DNA from: Candidatus Doudnabacteria bacterium
GTDB lineage: Bacteria > Patescibacteriota > Doudnabacteria > UBA920 > O2-02-FULL-48-8
NCBI GenBank assembly: GCA_019659055.1
Contig: JAIFWV010000001.1
Span: 70,123 to 117,223 of the forward strand
Reading direction: 5' to 3'
Length of the DNA: 47,101 nt
Shown piece after piece: positions 11,778-20,199 of this stretch (positions are counted from its first letter, which is position 1; each line of letters starts with the position of its first letter). Both the position numbers and the translations under genes were made by a program. A model generated the notes under the pieces. The model had not been told where the DNA came from and ran no database searches. It saw only the letters and a list, made by a program, of their open reading frames with translations.

Positions 11778-11859
11778 CAACATAGCTTTAACATTATACA
11801 GATTTTGGTATAATTAGAAAAACAAGGCCATAGCGGCCTTTTCAATTTAGGAGGAATCA

Positions 11860-12126
11860 ATGCTTAAAATCTCAGTGGTGACAAACATTCTCCTCGCCAT
11901 TGTGGCCTTTCTGGTAGGAACACTCCTCGGAGTATCACTTACAGGGCATCAAATCTACCTGCTCGCAATACTCATGTTCGTCTCGAGCCTGATCACTTCT
12001 GGAGCTCTACTTATTTCCGATGAAAGATGGCAGTGGCACGCGTGGTTTGTGTCATTGGGCGGTATCAGCGGAATGTATGCCGCCTACTACCTCATCGCCA
12101 GTCTCAAAATGCTGGCGCAAAGATAA
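11860..12126 (+). CDS. small membrane protein, hypothetical
   Basis: RBS aggagg before ATG, TATAAT-like box at ~11807, three or more hydrophobic segments, terminator follows. Confidence 0.7.
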   Translation: MLKISVVTNILLAIVAFLVGTLLGVSLTGHQIYLLAILMFVSSLITSGALLISDERWQWHAWFVSLGGISGMYAAYYLIASLKMLAQR

Positions 12127-12127
12127 A

Positions 12128-12164
12128 ACCCCAACGATTCGAATTTCGTTGGGGTAGTTTTTTT
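12128..12164 (+). terminator. Rho-independent terminator
   Basis: ccccaacga...tcgttgggg followed by a T-run. Confidence 0.85.
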
Positions 12165-12165
12165 C

Positions 12166-13047
12166 CTAATAATTTTTGATTTTCTTGACCGGCATATCGC
12201 CGAGGAGATTGGCAAGCCAGGGATCAAAGCCTGTGGTTTCGATGAGGATGTGTTTGGCATGCCACATTTTTTTGCCGTCGATCATGGATGTTTCTATGGG
12301 ATAAACTATTTCGTATCCGTCGCGGGTGACGATGATATCGTGCACTTCCCCAATCTTTGCCACGGTAATTGCTTTTTCCAGTTCCGGCAGAATTTGCCCG
12401 TGCTCAAAAAAGCCCAAATCTCCGCCGAACTGTGCGGATTTTTTGTCGGCGCTAAATTGCTTGGCGACATCCTCGAATTTTTCACCGGCATTGAGCCGCT
12501 CCAGGACATTTTCCGCTTTTTGGTAAGACTTCTGGTTGAGATTGAAATCGGAATTATATTTTATACGCAGACGCGCTTCCACGGCTTGGGGAGCAACGAC
12601 GTTTTCTTTAAATAATTTTTCTGATCCCCGGAAATAAGTGCGGAGAAAATTGTCGTACTCAGGGGATTTTTTATAGAAATATAATTCATCCGAGATTGCG
12701 TCTGAGGGAAGTTTCAGACCTAATCGTTTAAGCAGGAGGTCGGATTTGATGTGCTTGAGATACATATCAAATGCATCCGCTCCGGAGACATTGCCATCCA
12801 TCTTGCTCGCCAAGGCCACGAAAGCGTCTGAGTCTTCAATCGAGACCGGCACAGATCCCACCAAGGCCGAAGGATAGAGCTTCTTGAAACTTTTGGAAAT
12901 GGGATCCTGCCAAGCGGTAGCATATGCGATGGTGACTGAGATAAGCAAAAATCCCAGGATGATCGCAATGCCGGCCCAGAACAAGTGTTTAGGTTTAGGC
13001 AGATTGTTATTGATTTCGGAAGAAATATTCATACCATTTTTTAACAT
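12166..13047 (-). CDS. peptidyl-prolyl cis-trans isomerase (parvulin/PpiC type), membrane-anchored
   Basis: N-terminal TM; LNAGEKFEDVAKQFSADKKSAQFGGDLGFFEHGQILPELEKA. Confidence 0.85.
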   Translation of the reverse strand: MLKNGMNISSEINNNLPKPKHLFWAGIAIILGFLLISVTIAYATAWQDPISKSFKKLYPSALVGSVPVSIEDSDAFVALASKMDGNVSGADAFDMYLKHIKSDLLLKRLGLKLPSDAISDELYFYKKSPEYDNFLRTYFRGSEKLFKENVVAPQAVEARLRIKYNSDFNLNQKSYQKAENVLERLNAGEKFEDVAKQFSADKKSAQFGGDLGFFEHGQILPELEKAITVAKIGEVHDIIVTRDGYEIVYPIETSMIDGKKMWHAKHILIETTGFDPWLANLLGDMPVKKIKNY

Positions 13048-13366
13048 TACTCTCTTGCGTGGTCACCCGCGCTGAGGCGATTTGTTCCTGTTGCTGAGGA
13101 AGCGCGACCACGACTTCCCCATCTTTTTTGAGGTTGAGCTGTTCGCGCGCCGCTTTTTCCTGGTATTGCTCGCTATTTAAATATTTCAAAAGATCGGAAA
13201 GCTCCTGGTTTTCCCCGCGGATTTGGTCGGCGTGAGCTTGGAGCTGTTTGATCTGGTTATCTGTCTGATACTTCTGTGCCAACAGCCTCCCTGTGACAAA
13301 CAAAAAGCTCACTAAAGCAATGGAGAGGATAACCGTACCGGTTTTTGATTTCAGTATTGAATGCAT
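13007..13366 (-). CDS. septum formation initiator (FtsB/DivIC-like)
   Basis: Single TM followed by coiled coil and REQLNLKKDGEVVVALP motif. Confidence 0.8.
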   Translation of the reverse strand: MHSILKSKTGTVILSIALVSFLFVTGRLLAQKYQTDNQIKQLQAHADQIRGENQELSDLLKYLNSEQYQEKAAREQLNLKKDGEVVVALPQQQEQIASARVTTQESNVKKWYEYFFRNQ

Positions 13367-13370
13367 AAAT

Positions 13371-13475
13371 TTAGCGGGCGGCCAAAAGCGGGATAAGAGT
13401 AAACAAAATCATGGCCGCAATCATAAATACGGCGAAGACTATAGAAATTTGTTGAAGTCGTTTTCGGTTTCTCAT
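13371..13475 (-). CDS. 34-aa single-TM peptide (MRNRKRLQQISIVFAVFMIAAMILFTLIPLLAAR)
   Basis: ATG overlaps lepA stop (ATGA), basic N-terminus plus hydrophobic helix; below the ORF-track size cutoff. Confidence 0.55.
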   Translation of the reverse strand: MRNRKRLQQISIVFAVFMIAAMILFTLIPLLAAR

Positions 13476-15247
13476 TTCTTAAGAATTGCTAAAAATGCTT
13501 CTTGCGGGATATCGACCTGGCCGATACGCTTGAGCCGCTTCTTGCCTCTTTTCTGTTTCTCGAGGAGCTTCATTTTGCGGGTCACATCGCCGCCATAGAG
13601 TCCGACTGTGACATCCTTGCGCACAGCCGAGATGGTTTCGCGGGCAATAACCTTGCCGCCGATAGCGGCTTGGATCGCGATCTCAAACTGTTGCCGCGGG
13701 ATAAGCGTCTTAAGTTTCTCAGTGAGGCTCCGGCCTTCGGCCTCAGCCACATCCCGGTGGACTATCATAGACAAAGCCTCGACGATTTCTCCTGCCACCA
13801 AAATATCGAGCTTTACCAAATCATCCACCCGCGAATCCAAATACTCATAATTGAGTGAGGCATAGCCTGAGGATACACTCTTAAGTTTATCATAAAAATC
13901 AATGATGATGTTGGCCAGCGGCATTTCGGCAGTCACGAGCACGCGGTCATTGGAGAGATAATCCATGTTTTTATATATGCCGCGACGGCCGGTAATGAGT
14001 TCCAAAATTCCCCCGATGTATGTCTGCGGGATTAGAATCTCAATTGCGACCCAAGGCTCTTCTATGGATTCGACGATAGATAAATCGGGCAACTCCGCCG
14101 GGGTGTGTATGATTTTCTGAGTGCCGTCCTTGAGATTGATTCGGTACTCCACTGATGGCGCGGTCAGCACCAGATCCAGATTGTATTCGCGTGACAAGCG
14201 TTCCTGGACGATATCCATATGGAGCAGTCCCAGGAACCCGGTCCGAAAACCGAATCCCAGGGCAGGAATGTGCTCCGGGACAAATTCCAGGGCCGCATCG
14301 GAAAGTTTGAGTTTCTCTATAGCGTCGCGCAAAAGCGGATAATCATCCCCCGAAACCGGAAAAATAGAAGCATAGACCATAGGTTTGATCTGCTTGTAGC
14401 CAGGAAGTTGTTCCACCTTTGCTCCCGCTGACGTGATCGTATCGCCGACTCGAGCTTTGCGCACATCCCGGAGTCCTGTAACTATGTACCCCACTTCCCC
14501 GGTCTTGAGATCCTGGGACGGGAAAAATTTGGGATGGAAATATCCGACCTCAAGCGAATCAGCCGGAGTATTTGTCCCTATCATCTGTATCTTTTCGCTC
14601 TTCTTAAGACTGCCGTCCACTATCCTCACAAATGTCAGCACGCCGCGGTGCTGATCATAAGCTGAATCAAAAATCAAGGCGCGCAGGGGCTTGTCGGTGT
14701 CTCCTTGGGGCGCCGGGACTCGCTCGACCACGGCTTCGATGATTTTGTCCACGCCTTCACCGGTTTTGCCGGAGGCATAGAGAATTTCATCGTCGGTAAA
14801 CCCGAAAGCTTTTTTGATCTCTTCTGCGGTTTTTTCGCGGTCGGAATTCGGAAGGTCGATTTTATTGACCACTGGGATGATTTTGAGATTGTGGGCTTGC
14901 GCCAAATGAATATTGGCCAGAGTCTGCGCTTCTATACCTTGGGTTGAGTCCACCACCAATATCGCACCTTCGCATGCGGCCAATGATCGCGAGACTTCGT
15001 AAGTAAAATCCACGTGCCCAGGAGTGTCGATAAGGTTGAGGATGTAATCCTGCCATTCCATACGCACCGGTTGGAGCTTGATCGTGATCCCGCGCTCCCG
15101 TTCTAAATCCATAGTATCGAGCAACTGATCTTTCATCTCTCGTTTGGAAACTGTGGAAGTCATTTCCAAAAGCCGATCCGCCAGCGTGGACTTGCCGTGA
15201 TCGATGTGGGCAATGATACAAAAGTTACGGATTTTATCTTGTGACAT
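13472..15247 (-). CDS. lepA: elongation factor 4 (LepA)
   Basis: AHIDHGKSTLADRLLE G1, DTPGHVDF G3, full LepA homology. Confidence 0.97.
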   Translation of the reverse strand: MSQDKIRNFCIIAHIDHGKSTLADRLLEMTSTVSKREMKDQLLDTMDLERERGITIKLQPVRMEWQDYILNLIDTPGHVDFTYEVSRSLAACEGAILVVDSTQGIEAQTLANIHLAQAHNLKIIPVVNKIDLPNSDREKTAEEIKKAFGFTDDEILYASGKTGEGVDKIIEAVVERVPAPQGDTDKPLRALIFDSAYDQHRGVLTFVRIVDGSLKKSEKIQMIGTNTPADSLEVGYFHPKFFPSQDLKTGEVGYIVTGLRDVRKARVGDTITSAGAKVEQLPGYKQIKPMVYASIFPVSGDDYPLLRDAIEKLKLSDAALEFVPEHIPALGFGFRTGFLGLLHMDIVQERLSREYNLDLVLTAPSVEYRINLKDGTQKIIHTPAELPDLSIVESIEEPWVAIEILIPQTYIGGILELITGRRGIYKNMDYLSNDRVLVTAEMPLANIIIDFYDKLKSVSSGYASLNYEYLDSRVDDLVKLDILVAGEIVEALSMIVHRDVAEAEGRSLTEKLKTLIPRQQFEIAIQAAIGGKVIARETISAVRKDVTVGLYGGDVTRKMKLLEKQKRGKKRLKRIGQVDIPQEAFLAILKK

Positions 15248-15260
15248 AAGCGATAACCTG

Positions 15261-15319
15261 CCCAGTAGTGAAGTTCGATTATATTTCCCGCGACAGCGGA
15301 TCGAACTTCTACTACTGGG
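15261..15319. repeat. inverted repeat upstream of lepA
   Basis: cccagtagtgaagttcgat / atcgaacttctactactggg: arms complementary apart from one bulged base, 20-nt loop. Confidence 0.85.
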
Positions 15320-15320
15320 T

Positions 15321-15350
15321 ACAAAAATTCCTAATCTTATCCTGTGACAT
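15321..15350 (-). repeat. imperfect duplicate of the first 10 lepA codons (MSQDKIRNFC)
   Basis: 24/30 nt identical to 15218..15247 on the minus strand; all 6 differences synonymous. Confidence 0.85.
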
Positions 15351-15367
15351 GAATTTGATGAGACTGT

Positions 15368-15390
15368 AATACGGTACAGTAAGTAAGTCT
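15368..15390. promoter_or_regulatory. second (half-)operator-like site for the TrpR/YerC-like regulator
   Basis: gtacagtaagtaagt is identical to one half of the palindrome at 15799..15824. Confidence 0.5.
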
Positions 15391-15393
15391 ATA

Positions 15394-15789
15394 TTACGCC
15401 TTGATTAATTCTGAAAGATGTGGCATGCCTTTGTATCTTGGAAATTTAGTCGAAGTCTTTTTCCTGAACTTCTGTTCCAAACCCTTAAGGTTATTGTGGG
15501 CCTTGCGTAACCCCTCCCCTTTTTGGGCCAAGATATTACTGACATGTGCAATTGTTTTCTCACTTATGTTTAGCTCGCGACTTATTTCTTCGTAATGCTC
15601 GCCATCTATGAGTCTTCGGGCGACCTCGAGTCTTTTCGCTAGCATTTTATATTCAGTATGGGTGAACAAATCCCGAAACAACACTCGCATCTCTTCCTTT
15701 GTTTTCATAGATAAGAAAGCGAGCCAGATGTTATTGACCAAAAGTCCGAGTTTTTCATTGCTCAAAGGTTTACGCGATAGTTTTGTCAT
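15394..15789 (-). CDS. TrpR/YerC-family transcriptional regulator
   Basis: TKEEMRVLFRDLFTHTEYKMLAKRLEVARRLIDGEHYEEISRELNISEKTIAHVSNIL. Confidence 0.8.
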   Translation of the reverse strand: MTKLSRKPLSNEKLGLLVNNIWLAFLSMKTKEEMRVLFRDLFTHTEYKMLAKRLEVARRLIDGEHYEEISRELNISEKTIAHVSNILAQKGEGLRKAHNNLKGLEQKFRKKTSTKFPRYKGMPHLSELIKA

Positions 15790-15798
15790 ATTCGTTAT

Positions 15799-15824
15799 AC
15801 TTACTTACTGTACAGTAAGTAAGT
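15799..15824. promoter_or_regulatory. perfect 26-bp palindromic operator acttacttactgtacagtaagtaagt
   Basis: Perfect self-complementarity; positioned in the divergent promoter region upstream of the regulator gene. Confidence 0.8.
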
Positions 15825-15866
15825 GAGTTATTAAGCCATTTTACACTTGCTTATTTTAGCAAACTC

Positions 15867-15895
15867 TTGACAAAACCGCAAAAAAGGAGTATAAT
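15867..15895 (+). promoter_or_regulatory. sigma70-type promoter, full consensus
   Basis: TTGACA (15867-15872), 17-nt spacer, TATAAT (15890-15895). Confidence 0.85.
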
Positions 15896-15940
15896 TACTT
15901 GTTGGAACATGCCGTTCCGACCAAAGGCCAAGGAGGCCAT

Positions 15941-16417
15941 ATGCCAGGATTTAGAGTTTACTATACAGCAGTCGATGACAATGGCAACGAAAGCATCGTG
16001 GCCAAGTCATTCGCCCCGCGCATGATGGAAGTCAATCTCATCAACAAAGCGGTACGCGATTGCCATGATGCGATCCACAACCATACCGACCTCGGCCCGA
16101 TCGACACGCGGTTCGAAGGCCGTGACAGCAACGACTGGCGACCAATTTCGAAAGAACTTCGCAAAGGGAAGATCGCCATTGCCTATCTGAAGACGAAGAG
16201 AATCAGGGAAGGCATGACGGTCGGCCACGACCTGCGAAGCGAGCTGGGCAATATCGTGATCGAGCTCAACAAGCAGCACCCGGGTCTTGATGTGGATCTC
16301 GATGAGGTCCTTGAACTCACACGTGATATTATCCATTTCGTCACGGAATTCACCTGTCGACCAAGGTCCGACAAAGACACGGTCTCGACAGCTCGTCAAC
16401 GACTCGCTGGCATCTAG
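15941..16417 (+). CDS. hypothetical protein
   Basis: GGAGG RBS then ATG at 15941 (MPGFRVYYTAVDDNGNESIVAKSF...); the ORF-track TTG start at 15899 lies inside the promoter. Confidence 0.65.
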   Translation: MPGFRVYYTAVDDNGNESIVAKSFAPRMMEVNLINKAVRDCHDAIHNHTDLGPIDTRFEGRDSNDWRPISKELRKGKIAIAYLKTKRIREGMTVGHDLRSELGNIVIELNKQHPGLDVDLDEVLELTRDIIHFVTEFTCRPRSDKDTVSTARQRLAGI

Positions 16418-16418
16418 A

Positions 16419-16534
16419 GCAACCAGTTTTCAAAAGCCAAGTGAGCGCAAGCTCCACGAGAAATCGTGAGGGGTAATTGCACTTCCGTCCACCCGGACGG
16501 CAAGGCAGGATAAGAACCCTGTGCTGGTCTAAAA
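16419..16534 (+). ncRNA. candidate structured RNA / 3' UTR element
   Basis: Hairpins GAGC-GCAA-GCTC, CACGA-GAAA-TCGTG and CCGTCC-ACCC-GGACGG, enclosed by accag(16422)/ctggt(16524). Confidence 0.45.
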
Positions 16535-16539
16535 TCGCA

Positions 16540-16584
16540 AGGCGAGTGATTGGATGAAAATCCTTCACTCGCCTTTTTCTTTTT
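16540..16584 (+). terminator. Rho-independent terminator
   Basis: ggcgagtga...tcactcgcc followed by tttttcttttt. Confidence 0.85.
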
Positions 16585-16609
16585 CCTATAAATTTAAAAA
16601 GCAAGGCAC

Positions 16610-18229
16610 CTATGACCACATTGACCAGATATAAGCAAAAGGTTTGCCGGCTTTGGCCACGGCACTGCGTGTTACCGAAATAATATTCCGGGTCTCGGCC
16701 AGTCCCAAGACCCAGCTCACGGCCAGGTAGGCCAGAGAACCGACGAGGCCGGAGATAATTGCTTGTGTAAGCACACCGACGTATTTGTTCATAGGGACAA
16801 ACGGCGCGACGATATACAGAGTTATATAAGTGATAATGCCGGCCACGAGTGAACTAATGACTATTTTGAGGGTCAAGACAATCAGATATTCGTCGTGGAT
16901 ATTACCAAGTTTGACGTGCAGTTCCATCATGAGAATCGCCAGCTCAATCAGGCTTGTAATCGAGAATGCCATGGCCAGGCCCGGCACTCCGAATTTGCGC
17001 ACGAGGATTGCGGTGGCGACGATATTGATGGCGATGGTAATAAAACTTATGATCACCGGGATTCTGGTGTTCTGCATAGCATAGAACGCGCGGGTAAAAA
17101 GCTGAATCAGTCCTTGCGCAAACATGGACACGGCAAATAATCCCAGAGTTGCGGCCACAGTCCGGACGTCGTTGAAAGTAAAGTTAGTATTTTGTCCGAT
17201 GCCGAGTACAAGCCGTACCACTTGGGCGCGCAGGATCAACATAAGTACCGACAATGGGATCACGAAGTACAAAATCTGGATCGTGGTATGGGCAATAACG
17301 TCTTTGAGTCCGGTCATATCTTTTTCATTAAACAAGTCCGACATCACCGGGAAGACTGCCAGTGCTGCCGAGACCGCAAAAATGCTCAAGAATACTCCCT
17401 GTAGATTGTTGGCATAATAAAACGAGGACAGAGCCCCAGCACCAAGAAACGATCCAAAAATACTGGTGATAAGCAAAGTGATCTGGCCTGTGCCCATGGA
17501 AAAAATCCGCGGCCAGTACAATTTCCAAAACTGTATAAATCCTGGTTGTCGCGTATCGATTTTGAATTCATAACGAAAACCCAAACTCAAAAGCTGAGGC
17601 ACTTGGATAATAAAGTGTAGGAAGGCTCCGAGCACTACCCCAAAAGCCAATCCCATAGGACCAAATTTTGGATAAAGCCAAACCGCGCCGGCGATTATAG
17701 AGGCGTTATACAGTAATGGTGCCGCTGAAACTATCGCAAAGCGCCGATGAGTATTGAGCATGCTCGAGGTGATCGAAGACAATGTCAAAAATATTGGCGA
17801 AAGCAAAAAAATCTTAGTAAAAGTTTTCGCAAGCTCGCGGGTTTCGCCCTGGAAACCAGGCGCAATGGCCGAGATCAGCGGATTTATAAAGACGAGCGCC
17901 AGCAAGCTGAAGACAAAGATCATCAGCAGGGTAACATTGATAATGCTGTTGGCCAGACGATTGGCTTTTTCTTTATCTTTGATCAGGTATTCCGAGAAGA
18001 TCGGAATAAAAGCCACTGAGAAAGTTCCGAGAATGAGCAGATTGAACACAAAGTCCGGAATCCGGAACGCGGCGAAATAGGCATCGATCACAGGCCCGGT
18101 ACCGAATTGGTGGGAAAAAATAGCATCTCGAGCCAAACCCAAAATTTTTGACAGCAAACTGAACACGGCAATGATAATTGCCGCACTGCCTATTCGATTG
18201 CGTGTTTGCCTGAAATTATCGCTGGTCAT
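16610..18229 (-). CDS. murJ: lipid II flippase MurJ (MviN)
   Basis: SLLSKILGLARDAIFSHQFGTGPVIDAYFAAFRIPDFVFNLLI, polytopic. Confidence 0.93.
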   Translation of the reverse strand: MTSDNFRQTRNRIGSAAIIIAVFSLLSKILGLARDAIFSHQFGTGPVIDAYFAAFRIPDFVFNLLILGTFSVAFIPIFSEYLIKDKEKANRLANSIINVTLLMIFVFSLLALVFINPLISAIAPGFQGETRELAKTFTKIFLLSPIFLTLSSITSSMLNTHRRFAIVSAAPLLYNASIIAGAVWLYPKFGPMGLAFGVVLGAFLHFIIQVPQLLSLGFRYEFKIDTRQPGFIQFWKLYWPRIFSMGTGQITLLITSIFGSFLGAGALSSFYYANNLQGVFLSIFAVSAALAVFPVMSDLFNEKDMTGLKDVIAHTTIQILYFVIPLSVLMLILRAQVVRLVLGIGQNTNFTFNDVRTVAATLGLFAVSMFAQGLIQLFTRAFYAMQNTRIPVIISFITIAINIVATAILVRKFGVPGLAMAFSITSLIELAILMMELHVKLGNIHDEYLIVLTLKIVISSLVAGIITYITLYIVAPFVPMNKYVGVLTQAIISGLVGSLAYLAVSWVLGLAETRNIISVTRSAVAKAGKPFAYIWSMWS

Positions 18230-20199
18230 TATCGGTTGAGAAGAATTGCCCAGTACTGATCGGAGCCGGTGGTATAGCTTAAGTTACTTACGCCATTATC
18301 CAAACCAACGTCTGCGGAATGCCAATAAGGTGTGAGGTTGCCCGACTCGAGAGTGGCGCTGAAGTCATAAGGGTAAACTCCAGACTGCTTCTGGAAGAGA
18401 AGACTGTATTTGGTCTGAGTCGCAACGACGTTGGTCTTGGCTTTATACGGTATCACATATGTGAGCCTGAGAGACCGGGTTTCGCCAGCTCCAAGTGCCA
18501 GCCAGCCTGTGAATTCGGTTTTGCCGGCTTCTGCGCGGATAAACGTATTACCGACCTCGTGTCCCTGGTCCCAATTGCCTAAATCCGGATCGGTGGTATA
18601 GCCTTCGGCCTGCGATGGATTGAATTCGTGCTCGTCAAAGCCCAGCGCGGACACCAAAGTAGATCCCGCCGGGACCATAACGCGCATGAAATCTAAATTA
18701 TCTACCGCGCCGCTATTGAATCTTTCGATCGTGAGCGTATCGATGATCGATCCGTCTGAGAGAATTTTACTTTGAAGGTGAGCTTTCTGTTTGATTGAAA
18801 GATCGCTTTTGGTCCCGCCGAGATTGGTGTTGATAATATTCAGGTAATCCTCTTCCGAAGCCAAAATCTTGCCCGAGACATGTAGGTCGTCTATATTTTT
18901 TTCTAATTTAGGATCTTTGCTAAACAACAAAATATGTTTGGCACCCAAATTCTCCTGCATGGATTGCAAAATCTTCAGCCATTGCTCCTGGGTCAGGCTC
19001 ATGAATTTATTGAGCAAGAGCGGGGCGAAGTCGGCCAACAATTGCTTGGGCTGGTTTTTTTGTTTGTCATAGTCCACCGAAGTCTTGTACTGCACCACGT
19101 CTTGGAAATTATCAGCCGAAAGCACCACGTCATAGCCAGGCATAGGAATTGGGCCCGTGATTCGCAGGATGTCTTGGAAAATCGCCGGCGTAAACGCAAT
19201 CACGCCGTCGGCGGTCTGCGAGCCGGACTCAAAGAACTGCAAAAGTTTTCTCGCCGACGAGGGAAAATCGGCAAACCAATTGGCATCGCGTATCCCCCAC
19301 TTTTTTATGAACGGCTGAAACGGTCCGGGGGCGGCAACATTGTCATAGATGTGGCCGTCGAGATCGTAGATGCTTTCGATTTTGAGATCCTGGATTTTGC
19401 CGTCATTAATTTTAAGTACGCCATAGGTCCCAATAAACCCGCCAGTGGCGCGGACCTCGTCGTAGTTTTGGAAGATCAGCAAATAGACTCGCGGGCCGGT
19501 GCCAAAAAATCCCAAATAAATATCCTCAAGGTTGGACAGATTCTGGACCATACCCGAAAGTGCGGACACCTGTTGTTTCGCTTTGAGAAACGAACTAGCG
19601 TATTCGGCCGGGAGACCCGCTACCCCGCTAAATTCCTGCTCCGATTGTTTGAGTTCATCCAAGGCCGTATGGAGGGAATTCTGGTTGCGTTTGAGACGAT
19701 CAGGAAGATTTGCAGTTTCTATTCCGGAGCTCGAAACTTTGAGGTCGTCAAATACCGATAAGGCCTCGGTGAGTTTTTGTCCGGCGGCGGCCAGATGCGA
19801 CGCGCCCGAAAGAATCTGGCCGGCAGTTTTGGCCTGGCTGGCAACTAATTGCAGAGCCTTGAATTCATCGAGCCTGTTTTGTGCAGTATTTAAATTACTC
19901 AGCGCTTCCGTAAATTTGATCTGAGCGTCTGAGAAATTTTTTGCCGCCAAACTGCTCCCGGCATCGGATAAATCAGAATAAGCCATGGTCGCCGCACCTA
20001 AGATATCTTTCTGGGCATTTTTGGCTGAGGACAGATAACTCAACATTTGCATGGACAGCATGACAATAATCAACCCGGCAATAAACGGCGCGATGAGCAT
20101 TTTACTGCGGCGAATCTTGGGCATAACTATAAACCTCAATTCTTGAGGTTGGGTTTTTTGTGGCTTACTGTTTTGTGGACTTCTGATTATGTCTCTCAT
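18229..20199 (-). CDS. DUF4012 domain-containing protein
   Basis: LLIFQNYDEVRATGGFIGTYGVLKINDGKIQDLKIESIYDLDG; start MRDIIRSP overlaps the ftsW stop by 4 nt. Confidence 0.85.
   Translation of the reverse strand: MRDIIRSPQNSKPQKTQPQELRFIVMPKIRRSKMLIAPFIAGLIIVMLSMQMLSYLSSAKNAQKDILGAATMAYSDLSDAGSSLAAKNFSDAQIKFTEALSNLNTAQNRLDEFKALQLVASQAKTAGQILSGASHLAAAGQKLTEALSVFDDLKVSSSGIETANLPDRLKRNQNSLHTALDELKQSEQEFSGVAGLPAEYASSFLKAKQQVSALSGMVQNLSNLEDIYLGFFGTGPRVYLLIFQNYDEVRATGGFIGTYGVLKINDGKIQDLKIESIYDLDGHIYDNVAAPGPFQPFIKKWGIRDANWFADFPSSARKLLQFFESGSQTADGVIAFTPAIFQDILRITGPIPMPGYDVVLSADNFQDVVQYKTSVDYDKQKNQPKQLLADFAPLLLNKFMSLTQEQWLKILQSMQENLGAKHILLFSKDPKLEKNIDDLHVSGKILASEEDYLNIINTNLGGTKSDLSIKQKAHLQSKILSDGSIIDTLTIERFNSGAVDNLDFMRVMVPAGSTLVSALGFDEHEFNPSQAEGYTTDPDLGNWDQGHEVGNTFIRAEAGKTEFTGWLALGAGETRSLRLTYVIPYKAKTNVVATQTKYSLLFQKQSGVYPYDFSATLESGNLTPYWHSADVGLDNGVSNLSYTTGSDQYWAILLNR

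Noticed and set aside
11818-11850. Small hairpin aaggcc-atagc-ggcctt before the 11860 ORF
   Set aside because: Six-bp stem without a clear T-tract; too weak to call an attenuator.
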